A stretch of DNA of 64,000 nt from Prinsepia uniflora (GCA_032719365.1 CM064866.1:71993028-72057027); one strand, 5' to 3'; positions 24,777-37,657 are shown, numbered from the stretch's first letter. The notes: generated by a model from the sequence alone, not told the origin. Numbers and translations are program-made.

Positions 24777-25615
24777 GTTAAAGCCACATAATTTGAACTA
24801 TCCCACCCATGATTTCGAGTTGGTAGCAATGGTACATGCTCTGAAGATTTGGAGACACTACTTGTACAAAGAGACTTGCCGGATCTTCACGGACCTCCAG
24901 AGTTTGAAACACCTTTTTACTCAGAAGGAACTGAATCTGAGATAGAGACGGTGGTTAGAGCTGATTAAAGACTACGACTGCGTGATTGAGTATCATCCTG
25001 GAAAAGTAAATGTGGTAGCTAATGCTCTGAGTATGAAATCTGCGAGTTCCGTAACTCACTTGCGGATGATGTATCTACTCTTGTTAGTGGAACTCCATAG
25101 GGCTGGAGTTATACTTGGGTTAGATGATGAGGGAGCCTTGTTAGCTAGTTTCCATGTGAGACCAATCCCGATTGATCGGATTATAAAGGCCCAACTTCAA
25201 GATCCTACTTTGTGTATTCTGAGGATTGAAGTTGAGGCAGGTGACTGACAAGATTTCACTATCAGAGATGGTGGAGCGTTACTGAAGCAGGGTCGTTTGT
25301 GCGTGCCGACAATGGCAGAGTTGAGGACAAAGATCCTAGAGGGGACCCATTGTTCAGCATATGCGATGCACCCAAGAAGGACGAAGATGTATCATACCCT
25401 TAAGGATTATTATTGGTGGGTCGGGATAAAGAGAGAGATCGTTGAGTTTGTTAGTAGGTGTTTGACTTGTCAGCAGGTGAAAACTGAACGACAGAGACCA
25501 TATGGAGCTTTACAGCCACTTCCGATCCTTGAGTGGAAATGTGATCACATCACCATGGACTCTATGTTCAAACTACCTAGGACACTGAGTGGATTTGATG
25601 GGGTCTGGGTAATAG
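24777..25615 (+). pseudogene. RNase H end and integrase part of element D, decayed
   Basis: The RNase H end reads MVHALKIWRHYLY, then FTD, then IEYHPGKVNVVANALS, where the catalytic Asp of VVADALS is Asn. The integrase HHCC zinc motif follows as THCSAYAMHP and CLTCQQVK (25345-25475). The core begins as HITMDSMFKLP (25545). A TGA near 25246 and others break it. Element B ends the reading at 25615. Confidence 0.82.
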
Positions 25616-28600
25616 TGTTAGGACCCACCCCGAAAACCGAGGTAAATCCTGCTCCCGTCTGACATCCCAACACACACAAAAGGAAACTCACTCTAAACCA
25701 CCAAAGAACACAGTCAGACGCAGGAGAAAAATAAGTACAACACCCCGAAGTCAAGTTTTACAGAGCATAGTACTGAATACAACAGAAAGAAAACTGGTAA
25801 CTAGATACACGCACACGAAAAACTTTACAACACTCCGGGATCGTTCTCATGACCTCTATGTCTCCGATGCTGCCTCGACGCCGAAACCCCGCGCTAGCTC
25901 CACGACCTGGAGGGCAATTTAAAACAGAAGGTGTGAGTGGACCATAAATAAGAAAAGAAGTTCCGAAAACCATTTCATAATAAAACTAGGGTTTTAGCCC
26001 TCCGTTTTAAAACCACATGCATAACCCAGTTACTGAAAACAATTATCAATCACGTAAACCTCATCATAAGAACAGAAACACTATAAAAACAGTTGTAGAA
26101 ATCATATCAGACGCATCATAAAAACCGTATCAGAAAACATAAGTACCAAGCCATAACCAACCGATCAAACCTGCTGGATCTATCCGAGTCTTTAAACTCC
26201 CGAGTCTTTAAACTCAATCCAGGCCTCAATATCCGAGTCTTTAAACTAAACAAGCTTACGAGGGAAATATCAATATATCCGAGTCTTTAAACTCCCGAGT
26301 CTTTAAACTCAATCCGAGTCTTTAAACCCAATCCGGGCCCGTCCCCCGTCAAATCAATATCCGGGTCTTTAAACCCAATAACCAGATCTAGAAAATCCAA
26401 TCAAACCATTTGAAAACCATTTCGAAATCCATATCTAAATCCGAATCCGAAATCACTGATCCGATGTCCTTCCGGCATCCAGAACCGTCATTCCGAACCC
26501 AAATCTGGAAATCCGCTTTTCAACTTTAAAACCAAATTCCGCTTTCCGAAATCCGATTCTAAAACCGAAAACCTTGATCATCGAAATCATGTTCCAAAAT
26601 CCCTTTATAATCATTGAAAACAATTTATTGTTTGAAATCCCAAAACCATGGCATCATAATCAGAAATCAAGCATTTCTAGTAAAACGTGCCAAATACGTT
26701 ATTTCTCGAAAAACGTGCAATTAAGTAAAACAATTATAGCATATTCAAATGACCATGAAATCACATATAAACCATAAAACAAGTAATTAAAAGCAGTTAT
26801 GCATGCTCGAGTTTAAGGAAAGGGTCCACTCACAGTACCGAGCCCTCAATCGCGTCCCGTACGTCCTGTACGTTCCTCAGCTTCCTCAGGCAACCCCGAT
26901 CCTGTTAACAACCACCAAAGTACATTACTAACACGTCTACGAAAGCCTACCTAAGTTTCCCCAAAAATCTACGGATCTTAAACGAAACGAACCGGAGCCC
27001 TAAACCTTCGACCTCGCGGAACTAACTTCAAACGACGTCCGAACAACCCGAAACCAATTTCATTAGACTCGTCACAACACCCAGACTAAAAACTATGTTG
27101 TCCATTTCCACAAACACCGCCGCACGCGCCCCCACGCGCCGCCCAAAGTGGCTGCGCATGGCCCTCACGCGCCAGCTACAGTGTCACCAGCAACCTCTGG
27201 TCGACCCGGTTCGAAACAATCCCTGTAACTCGAACCAGCGTGATCGGTTCTCCACCGTGCCTGCACCAATACTGTTCCTCTCTTCACCATCTGCCTCGTC
27301 CCGTCCTAAGGAATGCATCCCCCTCACTCTAACACCTCGACTCAGCCTACAACCCGTAGACTCAAGCTCGAACAAAACTCGAACCAGTCCCCTGTTTCAC
27401 TATCCCGCCAACCCGGTCACCCCCCGTCACGGTGACTGTCTTAAACTCTTCCTAGAACCTCACTGAGTCTTACCCAACTCACCAAAACCGTCGACTCACA
27501 TCCAAAAGTCACGACTCAACGTTTGAAGCAAATGGAAAAACAGGGCACACCGGTACTCTCCGTCGTTCCAGCCTCCGCCGTGCACTCCTCCGTCATGGCT
27601 GCACAACCAGCAGCTACCTAGGACCTTACTGAGTCCCCCAGACCTCACTAGACTCCTCAATTCAACCCCAAAGCTACAACTTAACGTCTGAACCTAAACG
27701 GTAAAACAGAGCACAGAGAGGAAAGTAAAGAAATTACCTGCTTCCCGTTCTCCACCGTGAGCTCCGTCGTGTACACTGGGTTCCTAAGGCTCCACTCTTG
27801 TTTCTAACCACCACCAACAGCTTCGATTGATCGACCACGGCAGCAACACCACCCAAAAATCCTCACCTCTTCTCTGTTTCCTCTGATTTTCCCGTGACTC
27901 TCAACTCTCACACACACAACCACCGCACCTTCTAACCTTCTCCCTAGCTCTCCCACAATCTCTGATCACTCACTCCCTCACCAGAACACACCAACATTCC
28001 TGGCCACCGTCCAAATTCCCTCAGTCTCCCCCTCTGTTTTCTGTTCTTCGAACACACACACAGCACACACCTGCATGATTACCCCAAATAACTGGACCGT
28101 GCACAAAATGCTGGAACCCTCTAGTTCCCCTACACGTGTCACCATCCCCTCAGCCTTCTCACAAGTGCCTCAATCTCAGCCCTCCATTTGTCCCTCACAA
28201 ATCCCTAGTGCAAAAGACCAAAATGCACCTTATTGAACCTCAAAATTACCATTGTGCCACTACCTTTCTAGACCCGTAACTCACTCATCGTAAGTCCGAT
28301 GAATATGTGCCGCCTGTCGTCGAACTCAGGACAACGAAATCTATCTAACGGTCCAAGGTCAACGTGCCAAAACCCGATCGTACGAAAAGTCAACTTTTCC
28401 CCCTATTTTCGCCAATTTACGATTATGCCCTCAACCTTCCAAACATCATAACTTCCTCCTCGGATGTCGGAATCAGGCGTGCCACCTGCCTACAGAGTCT
28501 TAACGTCCTAAACTACGTCCTGGTCATCAGTCAAAGTCCATTTGACCGCCCGAACTAAAAGTCAACTTTTTACCCAAACTAGGGGCAAAATCGTCATTCT

Positions 28601-28699
28601 AAGCTAACGACCTTATCGGGACCAACTAACCCCCGATTAAACTCACTAATCTCACCTTAATCACTGTCTTAGCCCTAATTTCTGGGACGGGTCGTTACA
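25616..28699 (-). mobile_element. 3' LTR of element B
   Basis: It runs from TGTTAGGACC to GGGTCGTTACA and is 3084 bp long. It is inserted in the integrase core of element D, after AATAG (25611-25615). Its first ~1.5 kb aligns with 40730-42233 with few differences. Clamp arms are TGTGAGTGGACC (25932-25943) and GGTCCACTCACA (26823-26834), 12 of 12 pairing. GGAGGGCAA next to the first is the complement of an acceptor-like TTGCCCTCCAG. Confidence 0.9.
26182..26375 (-). repeat. GAGTCTTTAAACTC minisatellite in the 3' LTR of B
   Basis: Seven copies of the CCGAGTCTTTAAACTC-type unit, some tandem, some separated by 15-40 bases. The 5' LTR copy has eight. Confidence 0.9.
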
Positions 28700-28736
28700 A
28701 CCTACCCACCTAAAAAGAATTTCGTCCCCGAAATTC
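28700..28736 (-). other. Polypurine tract and adjoining hairpin of element B
   Basis: On the minus strand, GGTGGGTAGGT directly precedes the 3' LTR. Just upstream of it GAATTTCG (28717-28724) and CGAAATTC (28729-28736) form a perfect 8-base stem around a 4-base loop. The tract primes plus-strand DNA synthesis. The hairpin recurs in elements A, C and H. Confidence 0.8.
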
Positions 28737-28740
28737 CACA

Positions 28741-29280
28741 GCTAGTTCCCGACACCTAGGGTCTCCTACCCGGTAAGCAATACGAACTCAACAACAACCT
28801 CTCCTGGGATTCCTGTCTATCATCTCCACCTTGGGTATTTCACTCCATCCCCATCTACCAGTTACACTTTATGGTGTACGCAAGGGAAACCCTATGAACA
28901 GAAAACAAAGATATTTTAAAATACCTCATATGGAGTACCCAATAGAATTCATAAAGTACATCCTCACGTACTACCACCTCACTTTCCAAAACCCAACTCA
29001 AGTCCTAACCCAGCACAAGCTAATCTAACAGGCAATCCTACCTACTGGTTCACTCCCTCTGCTGCTACTTCGACCACTTGTCGGAATAAATCTACAAAGT
29101 CCTAAAGGCAAACTCTAGATGGTGGGTTCTCTCCTTCAATAACCTCATATCGATCAGTTATAGTCACTCCTTCAACGAAACTCACCGTAACACTCCAGGT
29201 CACCTAGGGAAAAATCCTAGACTCTACCCTGGGGTCCAACAACAAATAGGTACAACGCAACCAAGGATAGTAAAAATACC
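28741..29280 (-). other. Noncoding internal segment of element B
   Basis: About 540 bases between the tract and the end of gag, with no frame resembling protease, reverse transcriptase or integrase. In the full-length element A the pol gene fills the same place. Confidence 0.7.
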
Positions 29281-30269
29281 TGTCCCCGCACCTAGTGCCG
29301 ACTGAACCTCCTGCTGTGTCATCGAAAACACTCGGGCTTGAGATCCCGACGCTCTACCACGTCCCCTCGAACTACTAGTGGCACCACCACCTCCTCTAGT
29401 GCCCGCTGTCCCTGACGCTGTACTCTGTCCGGGCTCTGCCGCTCCCCGGCCTACACCATATTCCTGTGGTAACAGTGGACACTCATGTCGGAAATGACCT
29501 CGCTCCCCACAGTAGAAACAAGCATCCCGATCAGGTCCACCACTCGGTCTCCCCGTCGACGCAACAGACGTCGCGCTAGCTTGTGGAGTCGATTGTGCTC
29601 GGTAACCACGGAATCCCGAACTCTAGAAACTACCAGGTCTACCGAAACGATCATCGCTGCTCCAGAAAAATATGGCTCCCGGCGTCGCACCGGCAAACTA
29701 GCCTCAACCCTCACTGCTGCGTCCGACAACTCTCGGAGAGTAGTAAATGATCCAGCCATCACTATGGCTCGAATATCACCTCGCAGGCCCAACTCAAACC
29801 TACGACACTTCTCGGCTTCAGTAGCCACAAACGCAGGAGCAAACCGAGATAACATCTGAAACTTCTGTTCGTACTCAGCCATACTCCGATTCCCCTGTTG
29901 AAGCTGCAGAAACTCAGCCTCCTTGGCATCTCGGAAAGAACGAGGGTAATACTGATCTAAGAATCTCTCCCGAAACGTCTCCCAGGTCACAGTGTGGGCA
30001 TCCCAACCAGACAACTCGAGGGTATACCACCACTCGTACGCCGCACCGTCCAGAAAAAACGTAGCCAGTAACACTCGATCCTCCGGTGGGTAATGCATCA
30101 CTGCAAAGATCCGCTCAAGTCTCGTAATCCACCTCTGGGCTTCTTCAGGATCTGCCCCGCCACTAAAAGTAGTAGCCCCGAGCCGCTGGGCTCGCTCAAT
30201 CATAGCACTCTCTGTCCCTAGAGCTGCTTCGTCTTCAGGTCGTGGAGAGGGTCTACGTCTCGGAGGCAT
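29281..30269 (-). pseudogene. gag of element B, one frameshift
   Basis: ATG at 30269, four bases from the insertion point of element A. The frame is open for about 200 codons with the gag core ITRLERIFAVMHYP, LDGAAYEWWYTLELS and FELGLRGDIRAIV. A frameshift near 29655 changes frame and a TAG follows near 29610. In the correct frame the zinc knuckle CFYCGERGHFRHEC (29480-29525) and a Ser/Arg/Gly-rich tail ending in the ARVF motif are still legible. The homology fades before the protease Asp. It is very close to gag of element A. Confidence 0.85.
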
Positions 30270-30273
30270 CGTG

Positions 30274-33169
30274 TGTCAGGACCCGTCCCAAATATCGCCG
30301 CGATACCCGGGACGAACCCTGCTCCCGTCTGACAATCACACCTACAGTACCAAAACTAACCTTACTACTACTATAAGCATAACTATCAGACGAAGGAGTA
30401 AATATATATAAAGTTAGTCAGAGCATAGTTCTACAAAATGGGCACAAAATCCTACAATGCTAGTCCCGCAACGGAAGAACGTCGTAAGCTCTATGCCTCG
30501 ATATCTGCCTCAACGTTCACCCCAGCGCTATCACCACGACCTGGAGGGAAAATTTAAAACCAAAAGTGTGAGTGGACTAGAATCACTAAAAGTTTTAAAA
30601 ATCAGTTTATCACTAATTCAAGGTTAAGGAAAAATAAGAATCATTGTTCCCTCCGGTTTGAAAACAGGCATGCCTAATGAAGTACTAAACAAATCATAAT
30701 ATGAAACATCATAAGAAACAGAAACACTATAAAATATCATAAGAAACAGATACACTATAAAATACCATTTTCCAACCAAATCTGCTGGGTCTATCCGAGT
30801 CTTTAAACTCAACCAGGCCTTAAATGTAATCCGAGTCTTTAAACTCCCGAGTCTTTAAACTCAATAGGCCTATGGGGGTATCATAAATATCCGAGTCTTT
30901 AAACGCAATCCGGGCCCGTCCCCCGTCAAAGCAGTATCCGGGTCTTTAAACCCATATCTAGATCCAGCAAATCCAATCCAAATCCAATATACAACTATTT
31001 CCAATTCCATAACCAAACTTGAATTCGAAATCTCCGGTTCGAAGCCCTTCCGGCGTTCAGAACCGACATTCCGAACCCAAATCCGGAAATCTACTTTTTA
31101 ATCCAAAACCCACATTTAATCAAAAATTATGTTTCACAATCCATTTATCAGCATCAGAAATAGTTATAGCTTGAAATCCCCAAATATGATATCAAAACTC
31201 GAAAACCAGCTTTTTCTTGAAAAACGTGCAAATCCCGAAAATGTCTCGAAAACGTGCAAACACATCAACCATATATAAACATCATTAAGAAGCATAAAAA
31301 CACATTAATATCATAAAATATCCACAAAACAGTTAGGCATGCTCGAAAGAAAGAAAGAGTCCACTCACGAATCAGAACGAGTCAATCGCGCTCCGTGCGC
31401 TCCTCGCCCGTCTCGGGTACCTCCCGTCCTGTCAATATGCACCAAAAAGGGTCATAAACACATCAAGGATATTAACCCTAATTTTTCCAATTTTTTGGGA
31501 ATTTATTAATATTTTAATCCTAAACCCTAAACCGTCCGGATTCCCGAACAACTCCGTAACATCGTCTGATTCACCCCGAAAACCACACCAATAAACTCCT
31601 TAGGACATTTAGAACCAAAACCATGTTGGAAGCTTGGCCGGATTCCTCCCCACGTGCCTCCACGCGCCGCCCAAAGTGGCTGCGCGTGGGCCTCACGCGC
31701 CTGCTACAGTGCATCCTCAACCTCGATCGAACCCGGTTCGCACCAGGGCTGCAACCCGGACCGGCGAGAGCCATTCTCCACCGTCCGACCACCATTTTAC
31801 TTCCTTCCTTCACCCAAAGCTTCGTCCAGTCACAAAGAACTCATCCCCCTCACTCTCCTGGTTCGACTCAACCCTCAGCTTCACGACTGAAGCTTGAAAG
31901 AAAACACAACCAAACCCCTGTTTTCCTTCCCGGCCGTCCAGTGCTTCCCCCTTCACGGTAGCGATCCCAGCCTCTTCCTAAGACCTCACTAAGTCACCCC
32001 CAACTCACAGAAACCTTCGATTCACCCCTGAAGTCCACGACTTTCCGTTTGAGCTCACGGCCAAAACAGAGTATAGAGTACTCGCCGTCATCTGAACTCC
32101 GCCGTGTACTCCCCCGTCACGACGACCGTCACAACCCACTCCTAGGACCTCCCTAAACATCACTGTACTCACCAATCCCCTCGATTCGCATCCTACCTTC
32201 ACGACTTTCAAAATGAAACTCACGGGAAAAAACAGAGGAAAAGGGCTTACCTTTCGATTCAGGCTCCGCCGTGCGCACCGCCGCGTGCCACGGTGCTCGT
32301 TGGGTCTCCTGAAACCTCCTAAGCCTCCCACTGCCTGGGTTTGAGCCACCTCACGGCGTAGCCACCGCCACAGTCCACCTTCTCTCTGTTTCCCCCAGAA
32401 ATTGCAACCGCCCTCCGCCGTGTCCCTGTGCACGATTTCCGTCCAGCAGCACGACCACCAGCTCACTCTTACCTCCCTGTCACTCTCACGAATCACTCTT
32501 CACTCTCCCTTGCACATAATCGATCACTCCTCCCCAATTTCTCACCCTCTGTTTTCTGTGTTTGAACCAAATGCACGATTGATTTTTGAACGGTTTGTGG
32601 CCGTGCACACGTAGACTCCTCCAGAAGCCTCTGGCTTCTCCCCACGTGGCCACAATCCTATGGACAACAGCACAAATATCTTACCCCACTCAGCCACTTG
32701 TCCTACTCTGATTGGCTGAAAACAATGACCAGAATACCCCTCATTTTAATAATTACCGTTTTGCCCTCGAACGTTCTAGACTCGTAACTTTTTCGTCCGA
32801 CGTCCGATGACAGCGTGCCGCCTGTCGTTGTACTCAGGACGTCGAGACCTATCTAACAGTCCTCGGTCTACGTGAAAATCACAAGTCCTCCAAAAAGTCA
32901 ACATTTTCCTCATTACTCAAAATTTACGGTAACACCCCTAATCTTCCGAACGTCATTACTTTTCCTCTGTTTGTCCGAATCGAACCTGCTACCTGTCTAC
33001 GGACTCGTGATGTCCTAAACTACGTCACGGTCAAGGGTCAACAGTCATCTAATCGGTAATTCAAAAAGTCAACTTTTAGCCTACTATTCACAAGGGCAAA
33101 ATCGTCCTTTATATACAAAAATCTTATAAAATTACATTTTTACCCTTCCCGAAGGTACGTGTTGTTACA
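30274..33169 (-). mobile_element. 3' LTR of element A
   Basis: It runs from TGTCAGGACCC to GTTGTTACA. Clamp arms are GTGAGTGGACT (30568-30578) and AGTCCACTCAC (31358-31368). Read on the minus strand, the GTGAGT donor lies at 31368-31363 and a TTTCCCTCCAG acceptor ends at 30541, giving an intron-like span of 828 bases. The GC-rich CACGCG block is at 31650-31705. Frames within 31571-32614 are not genes. Confidence 0.93.
30795..30950 (-). repeat. GAGTCTTTAAACTC minisatellite, 3' LTR of A
   Basis: Five copies of the unit, two of them tandem. The 5' LTR of the same element has six. Confidence 0.9.
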
Positions 33170-33206
33170 ATCTACCCCCCTAAAAAGAATATCGTCCCCG
33201 AAATTC
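33170..33206 (-). other. Polypurine tract and hairpin of element A
   Basis: On the minus strand TTTTTAGGGGGGTAGAT abuts the LTR. GAATATCG (33187-33194) and CGAAATTC (33199-33206) form the recurrent stem with one mismatch. Confidence 0.8.
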
Positions 33207-33862
33207 AGTGAAACAAATAAGGGTACTGCTCGCGTATTAAGGCCTCGGGTTCCCAAGTAGCTTCTTCCACCGGATGATTCCTCCACAATACTTTAACTAA
33301 GGGAACCGTCTTCCGTCGTAAGACCTTATCCTTCCGGTCCAAAATCGCTACTGGTTGCTCTTCAAAACTCAAATCTTCCCTCAGTTCAACTGGTTGTGCT
33401 TTCAGAATATGTGAATCATCTCGAATATACTTTCGAAGCATAGAGACATGAAAGACATTATGTACCTTTTCCAAGTCTGCTGGTAAAGCCAATCGATATG
33501 CAACAGGACCAATCCGTTCTAAGATCTCATAAGGTCCAATGTAACGAGGACTCAACTTCCCTCGTCTGCCAAACCGTACAATTCCTTTCCAATGAGATAA
33601 CTTCAAGAAAACCCAATCGCCTACGGCAAACTCCAAATCTCTGATCCTACGGTCGGCGTAACTCTTTTGTCAGTCCTGAGCTGCTTTCAATCGATCCCTG
33701 ATCAACGCCACTTTTTCCTGTGTAAGGTCCACCAATTCAGAAGTAGTCAATCGCCTCTCACCAACCTCAGTCCAACACAATGGAGTCCGACACTGTCGTC
33801 CGTTATAACGCCTCATAAGGAGCCATCCCAATGCTTTCCTGATAACTGTTGTTGTAGGCGAA
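33205..33862 (-). pseudogene. Integrase C-terminus and chromodomain of element A
   Basis: The last 143 codons (33636-33205) are open. They hold the integrase C-terminal GDWVFLKLSHWKG and GPYEILERIGPVAYRLALP, then a chromodomain-like segment with VLRRKTVPLVKVLW and EEATWEPE. This ending is the hallmark of chromoviruses. Upstream it is cut off from pol by a TAG just before 33863, a one-base insertion near 33810 and a TGA near 33674. The stops are C-to-T or G-to-A type changes, as expected for methylated, silenced DNA. Confidence 0.88.
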
Positions 33863-36223
33863 CTACATCAAAGGTAAATGAGACTCCCAAGTACCCTGAA
33901 ACTGCAAGACACAAGCTCGCATCATGTCCTCAAGAATCTGAATAGTCCGCTCAGACTGTCCATCGGTCTGAGGATGAAAAGTAGTACTGAAATGCAGCTT
34001 AGTCCCAAAAGCTTCCTGTAAACTCTGCCAAAAGCGGGAAGTGAATCTCGGATCTCTGTCAGATACTATCGACTCTGGAGTCCCATGCAACCGAATAATC
34101 TCATCTATGAACAACTGCGCAAACTGCGCCAACCTGAAGTTCTCCCGTACTGGCAAGAAATGAGCAGACTTCGTAAGTCGATCCACAATAACCCACACAC
34201 CATCGTGTCCCTTGGGTGTTTTGGGCAGCTTGAATACAAAATCCATAGTCAGGTGATCCCATTTCCACTCGAGGATCGGCAAAGGTTGCATTGCTCCATA
34301 AGGTCTCTGTCGCTCGGCTTTCACTTGCTGACAGATCAAGCATTTACTGACATATTCTGCAATCTCACGTTTCATCCCCGACCACCAGTAATGCTCTCGA
34401 AGGGTACGATACATCTTGGTCCCACCAGGATGCATCGCATAGGCTGAACAGTGAGCCTCATCCAGTATCACCTTCTTTAAAGCTTCATCCTCGGGTACGC
34501 ACAACCGTCCACCCTTAACCAAGGCTCCATCCTCACGGATCTCAAAGTCCTGTCTCTCTCCAGCCTCGACCTCAATCCGAATGATGCCTAGAATAGGGTC
34601 CTCAAACTGAGCATCAATAACCTGATCAATCAAAACAGGTCGCACATGGAAACTCGCTAGGAGTGCTCCCTGATCATCCACAGTCAACTCTACTCCCAAC
34701 CTGCGGAGCTCAACCAACAACGGTAACCTTACTGTCTTCAAATGTGACAAAGAACTAGCTGACTTCCTACTCAGAGCATCGGCTACCACATTAGCCTTCC
34801 CTGGGTGATACTCAATCGTGCAGTCGTAGTCCTTGAGTAATTCCAACCATCGGCGTTGTCTCAGATTCAATTCCTTCTGAGTGAACAAATACTTCAAGCT
34901 CTTGTGGTCCGTGAAGATCCTGCACCTCTCGCCGTACAAGTAATGCCGCCAAATCTTCAGTGCATGAACCACCGCTGCCAGTTCCAAGTCATGTGTAGGG
35001 TAGTTCATCTCATGGGGTTTCAACTTCCGGGAAGCATAAGCAATCACTTTCCCATGCTGCATCAAAACACAACCCAAACCGTGCAAAGAAGCATCACTGT
35101 ACACCTCGAACTCCCCACTATTGTCTGGAAGGGCTAGCACAGGAGCAGATGTCAACCGCCTTTTAAGCTCCTGGAAACTCTGTTCACAGTTCTCGTCCCA
35201 CTCAAATCGAACTCCCTTCCGGGTCAACCTCGTCAACGGTGCTGCTAGAATAGAAAAGCCCTCAATAAAGCGCCGGTAGTAACCTGCTAAACCCAGAAAA
35301 CTCCTGATCTCTGTCACCGTCTTGGGCTGTTCCCAATTTGCTACCGCCTCAACCTTCTGAGGATCCACTCTAATGCCCTCGTCCGAAATCACATGGCCAA
35401 GAAATCCAACACTGGTCAACCAGAACTGACACTTACTCAGCTTCGCAAACAACTGATGTTCCCTCAATGTCTCAAGCACGAGTCTCAGATGTTTCTCATG
35501 TGCCTTCGCACTCTTCGAATACACCAAAATGTCATCAATAAAGACGATCACAAAATGATCCAAATATGACCGGAACACTCGGTTCATAAGGTCCATAAAT
35601 GCTGCTGGGGCATTAGTCAAACCAAAAGGAATCACAACAAACTCATAATGACCGTACCTGGTCCGGAAGGCTGTCTTGGGTACATCCTCCTCTTTAACCC
35701 TCAACTGATGATAACCAGAGCGAAGATCAATCTTCGAAAAGTACTGGGCTCCCTTCAGTTGGTCGAACAAATCGTCAATCCGAGGTAGAGGATACTTATT
35801 CTGAATAGTTACCTTATTCAGTTGTCTGTAATCCACACACAATCTCAATCCTCCGTCCTTTTTCTTGACAAACAATACAGGTGCTCCCCAAGGTGACATA
35901 CTCGGTCGAATGAATCCCATATCGACCAACTCTTGCAACTGGGCCTTGAGTTCCCTCAATTCTGCAGGTGCCATACGGTAAGGAGTCTGTGAAATAGGTT
36001 GTGTACCTGGAAGAAGATCAATCGTAAACTCGAGATCTCGGTGTGGGGGTAGTCCTGGCAACTCCTCGGGAAAAACATCGGGAAACTCCCGTACCAATGG
36101 TATATCCTCCGCCCTTACTGGCGTAGTATGCGTATCCACCACATGAGCTATGTAACCTTGGCACCCCTTACGCAATAACTTGCTAGCCTCAAGTGCCGAT
36201 ATAACTCCAGTAGGAACTGCACG
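33863..36223 (-). pseudogene. pol of element A: reverse transcriptase, RNase H, integrase core
   Basis: A 770-codon open frame runs from the Met at 36175. Reverse transcriptase covers about residues 75-255, with FIDD catalytic residues at 212-215. RNase H covers about 355-470, with Asp361, Glu398, Asp423 and Asp466. The integrase zinc motif is His575, His582, Cys612 and Cys615. The integrase core has Asp645, Asp706 and Glu742. All these catalytic residues are present. It lies in the same frame as gag, separated only by a TAG at 36226-36224, so the ancestor was one gag-pol polyprotein. The enzymes would copy the RNA to DNA and insert it in the nucleus. Confidence 0.93.
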
Positions 36224-37657
36224 CTAATCCCCCTGAAACGTAGTCTCTGGTAATCCGGGACTCCGGAAAGTCACTCTCCTATCAAAGCACTCAATAGAAG
36301 CATGATGTCTTGTCAACCAGTCCATACCCAAAATAACATCAAAATCCTGTAGATCCAAAAGTAACAAATCCGCCATCAACTCAACCTCACCTACCATCAC
36401 CGGACACTCTCTCAACACCTGAGTCACCACCAACACCTCCCCAGTAGGTGTACTCACCCCTAAAGCACAATCCAAAGTAGACACCTCCCTCTCTGTCACC
36501 AGACAACAACTCCGGGCTACAAACGAATGCGTAGCCCCGGGATCTATCAAAGCAAAAACAGTGTGGCCAAGTATGGTGAGTGTACCTGTCACCACTCCCG
36601 GTGCTGATCTGGCCTCCTGCTGAGTCATAGCAAAAACTCGCGCCTGAGGTCCCGATGACCTACCGCGCCCTCTGGAACTGCTCGTGGCACCACCGCCAAC
36701 CCTAGGGCCTGCTGCCCCTGACACTGAAGCAGTACTCCGCCCGGGTTCCGCTGCACCTCGGCATGCTCCACCCTCCGGAGCTAACAATGGGCACTCCCTC
36801 CGGAAGTGTCCTCGCTCTCCGCAATAGTAGCAAGCATCCCTACCGGGTCCACCGGTCTGCCTCCCAGTAGAAGCAACAGAAGTAGCACTCGCCTGAGGAG
36901 TCGGCTGTGCCCTAGCTCCCCAAAATCCAGAGCCCTGAAAACTGCCTGGTCTGCCATACCGGGCTCCACCAGCTGAGGACGAACCACCAAAATTACCCCG
37001 CTTCGGGGTCCTCTGAATTGATGCTCCGGGGAAAGAATGCTCTCGGCGCCGCACACTGCCCGAGTACTGTGGCCTGGCCAGCAAACTGGCCTCCACTCTA
37101 ACAGCAGCATCAGATAACTCCCGGAAAGTAGCAAAAGAGCCGGCTGTCACAATGGCTCTAATCTCTCCTCGAAGACCCAACTCAAACCGGCGGCACTTCT
37201 CCGCCTCGGTCGCCACAAATGCAGGAGCGAAACGAGATAGCATCTGGAATCTCTGCTCATACTCAGCAACTGTCAAGTTCCCTTGCTTCAAGTGAAGAAA
37301 TTCCGCCTCTTTAGCATCCCGGAAAGAACGGGGATAGTACTGATCTAGAAACCGCTCCCGGAAAGTCTCCCATGTCACGGTATGTGCATCCCAGCCGGAC
37401 AGTTCCAACGTGTACCACCACTCATATGCAGCTCCATCCAACAGAAAAGTAGCTAACAAGACCCGATCCTCTGGAGGACAGTGCATCACCCCAAAAATAC
37501 GCTCGACCCGGGTGATCCATCGGTGAGCTTCCTCTGGATCGGCCCCACCGCTGAACGTAGTAGCCACAAGCCTCTGGGCTCCCTCGATCGAAGCACTCTC
37601 AGTCCCTCTCGCCGCTTCATCTTTAGGTCGTGGAGGGGGTTCACGTCTCGGAGGCAT
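36224..37657 (-). CDS. gag-protease of element A
   Basis: A 477-codon open frame from MPPRREPPP. The gag core covers residues 45-195 (ITRVERIFGVMHCP, LDGAAYEWWYTLELS, FELGLRGEIRAIV). The zinc knuckle CYYCGERGHFRREC has Cys276, Cys279, His284 and Cys289. An SRGRGRSSG-rich stretch is followed by the protease active site IDPGATHSF (Asp372) and VILGMDWL (441-448). It ends at a TAG where homologous elements read on into reverse transcriptase. As it stands it could encode an intact Gag and protease. Confidence 0.92.
   Translation of the reverse strand: MPPRREPPPRPKDEAARGTESASIEGAQRLVATTFSGGADPEEAHRWITRVERIFGVMHCPPEDRVLLATFLLDGAAYEWWYTLELSGWDAHTVTWETFRERFLDQYYPRSFRDAKEAEFLHLKQGNLTVAEYEQRFQMLSRFAPAFVATEAEKCRRFELGLRGEIRAIVTAGSFATFRELSDAAVRVEASLLARPQYSGSVRRREHSFPGASIQRTPKRGNFGGSSSAGGARYGRPGSFQGSGFWGARAQPTPQASATSVASTGRQTGGPGRDACYYCGERGHFRRECPLLAPEGGACRGAAEPGRSTASVSGAAGPRVGGGATSSSRGRGRSSGPQARVFAMTQQEARSAPGVVTGTLTILGHTVFALIDPGATHSFVARSCCLVTEREVSTLDCALGVSTPTGEVLVVTQVLRECPVMVGEVELMADLLLLDLQDFDVILGMDWLTRHHASIECFDRRVTFRSPGLPETTFQGD

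Larger units (their letters stand above)
8645..25615 (+). mobile_element. Ty3/gypsy element D: old, plus strand, 3' part lost
   Basis: Order: 5' LTR (interrupted), primer binding site, gag, protease, reverse transcriptase, RNase H and part of integrase. Stops and frameshifts run throughout. It stops at 25615, where element B is inserted. The remainder of integrase and the 3' LTR are absent from the window, probably lost in the deletion ending at 42233. Four separate insertions (LTRs I, L and M, element B) make it the oldest identifiable gypsy element of the left half. Confidence 0.85.
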
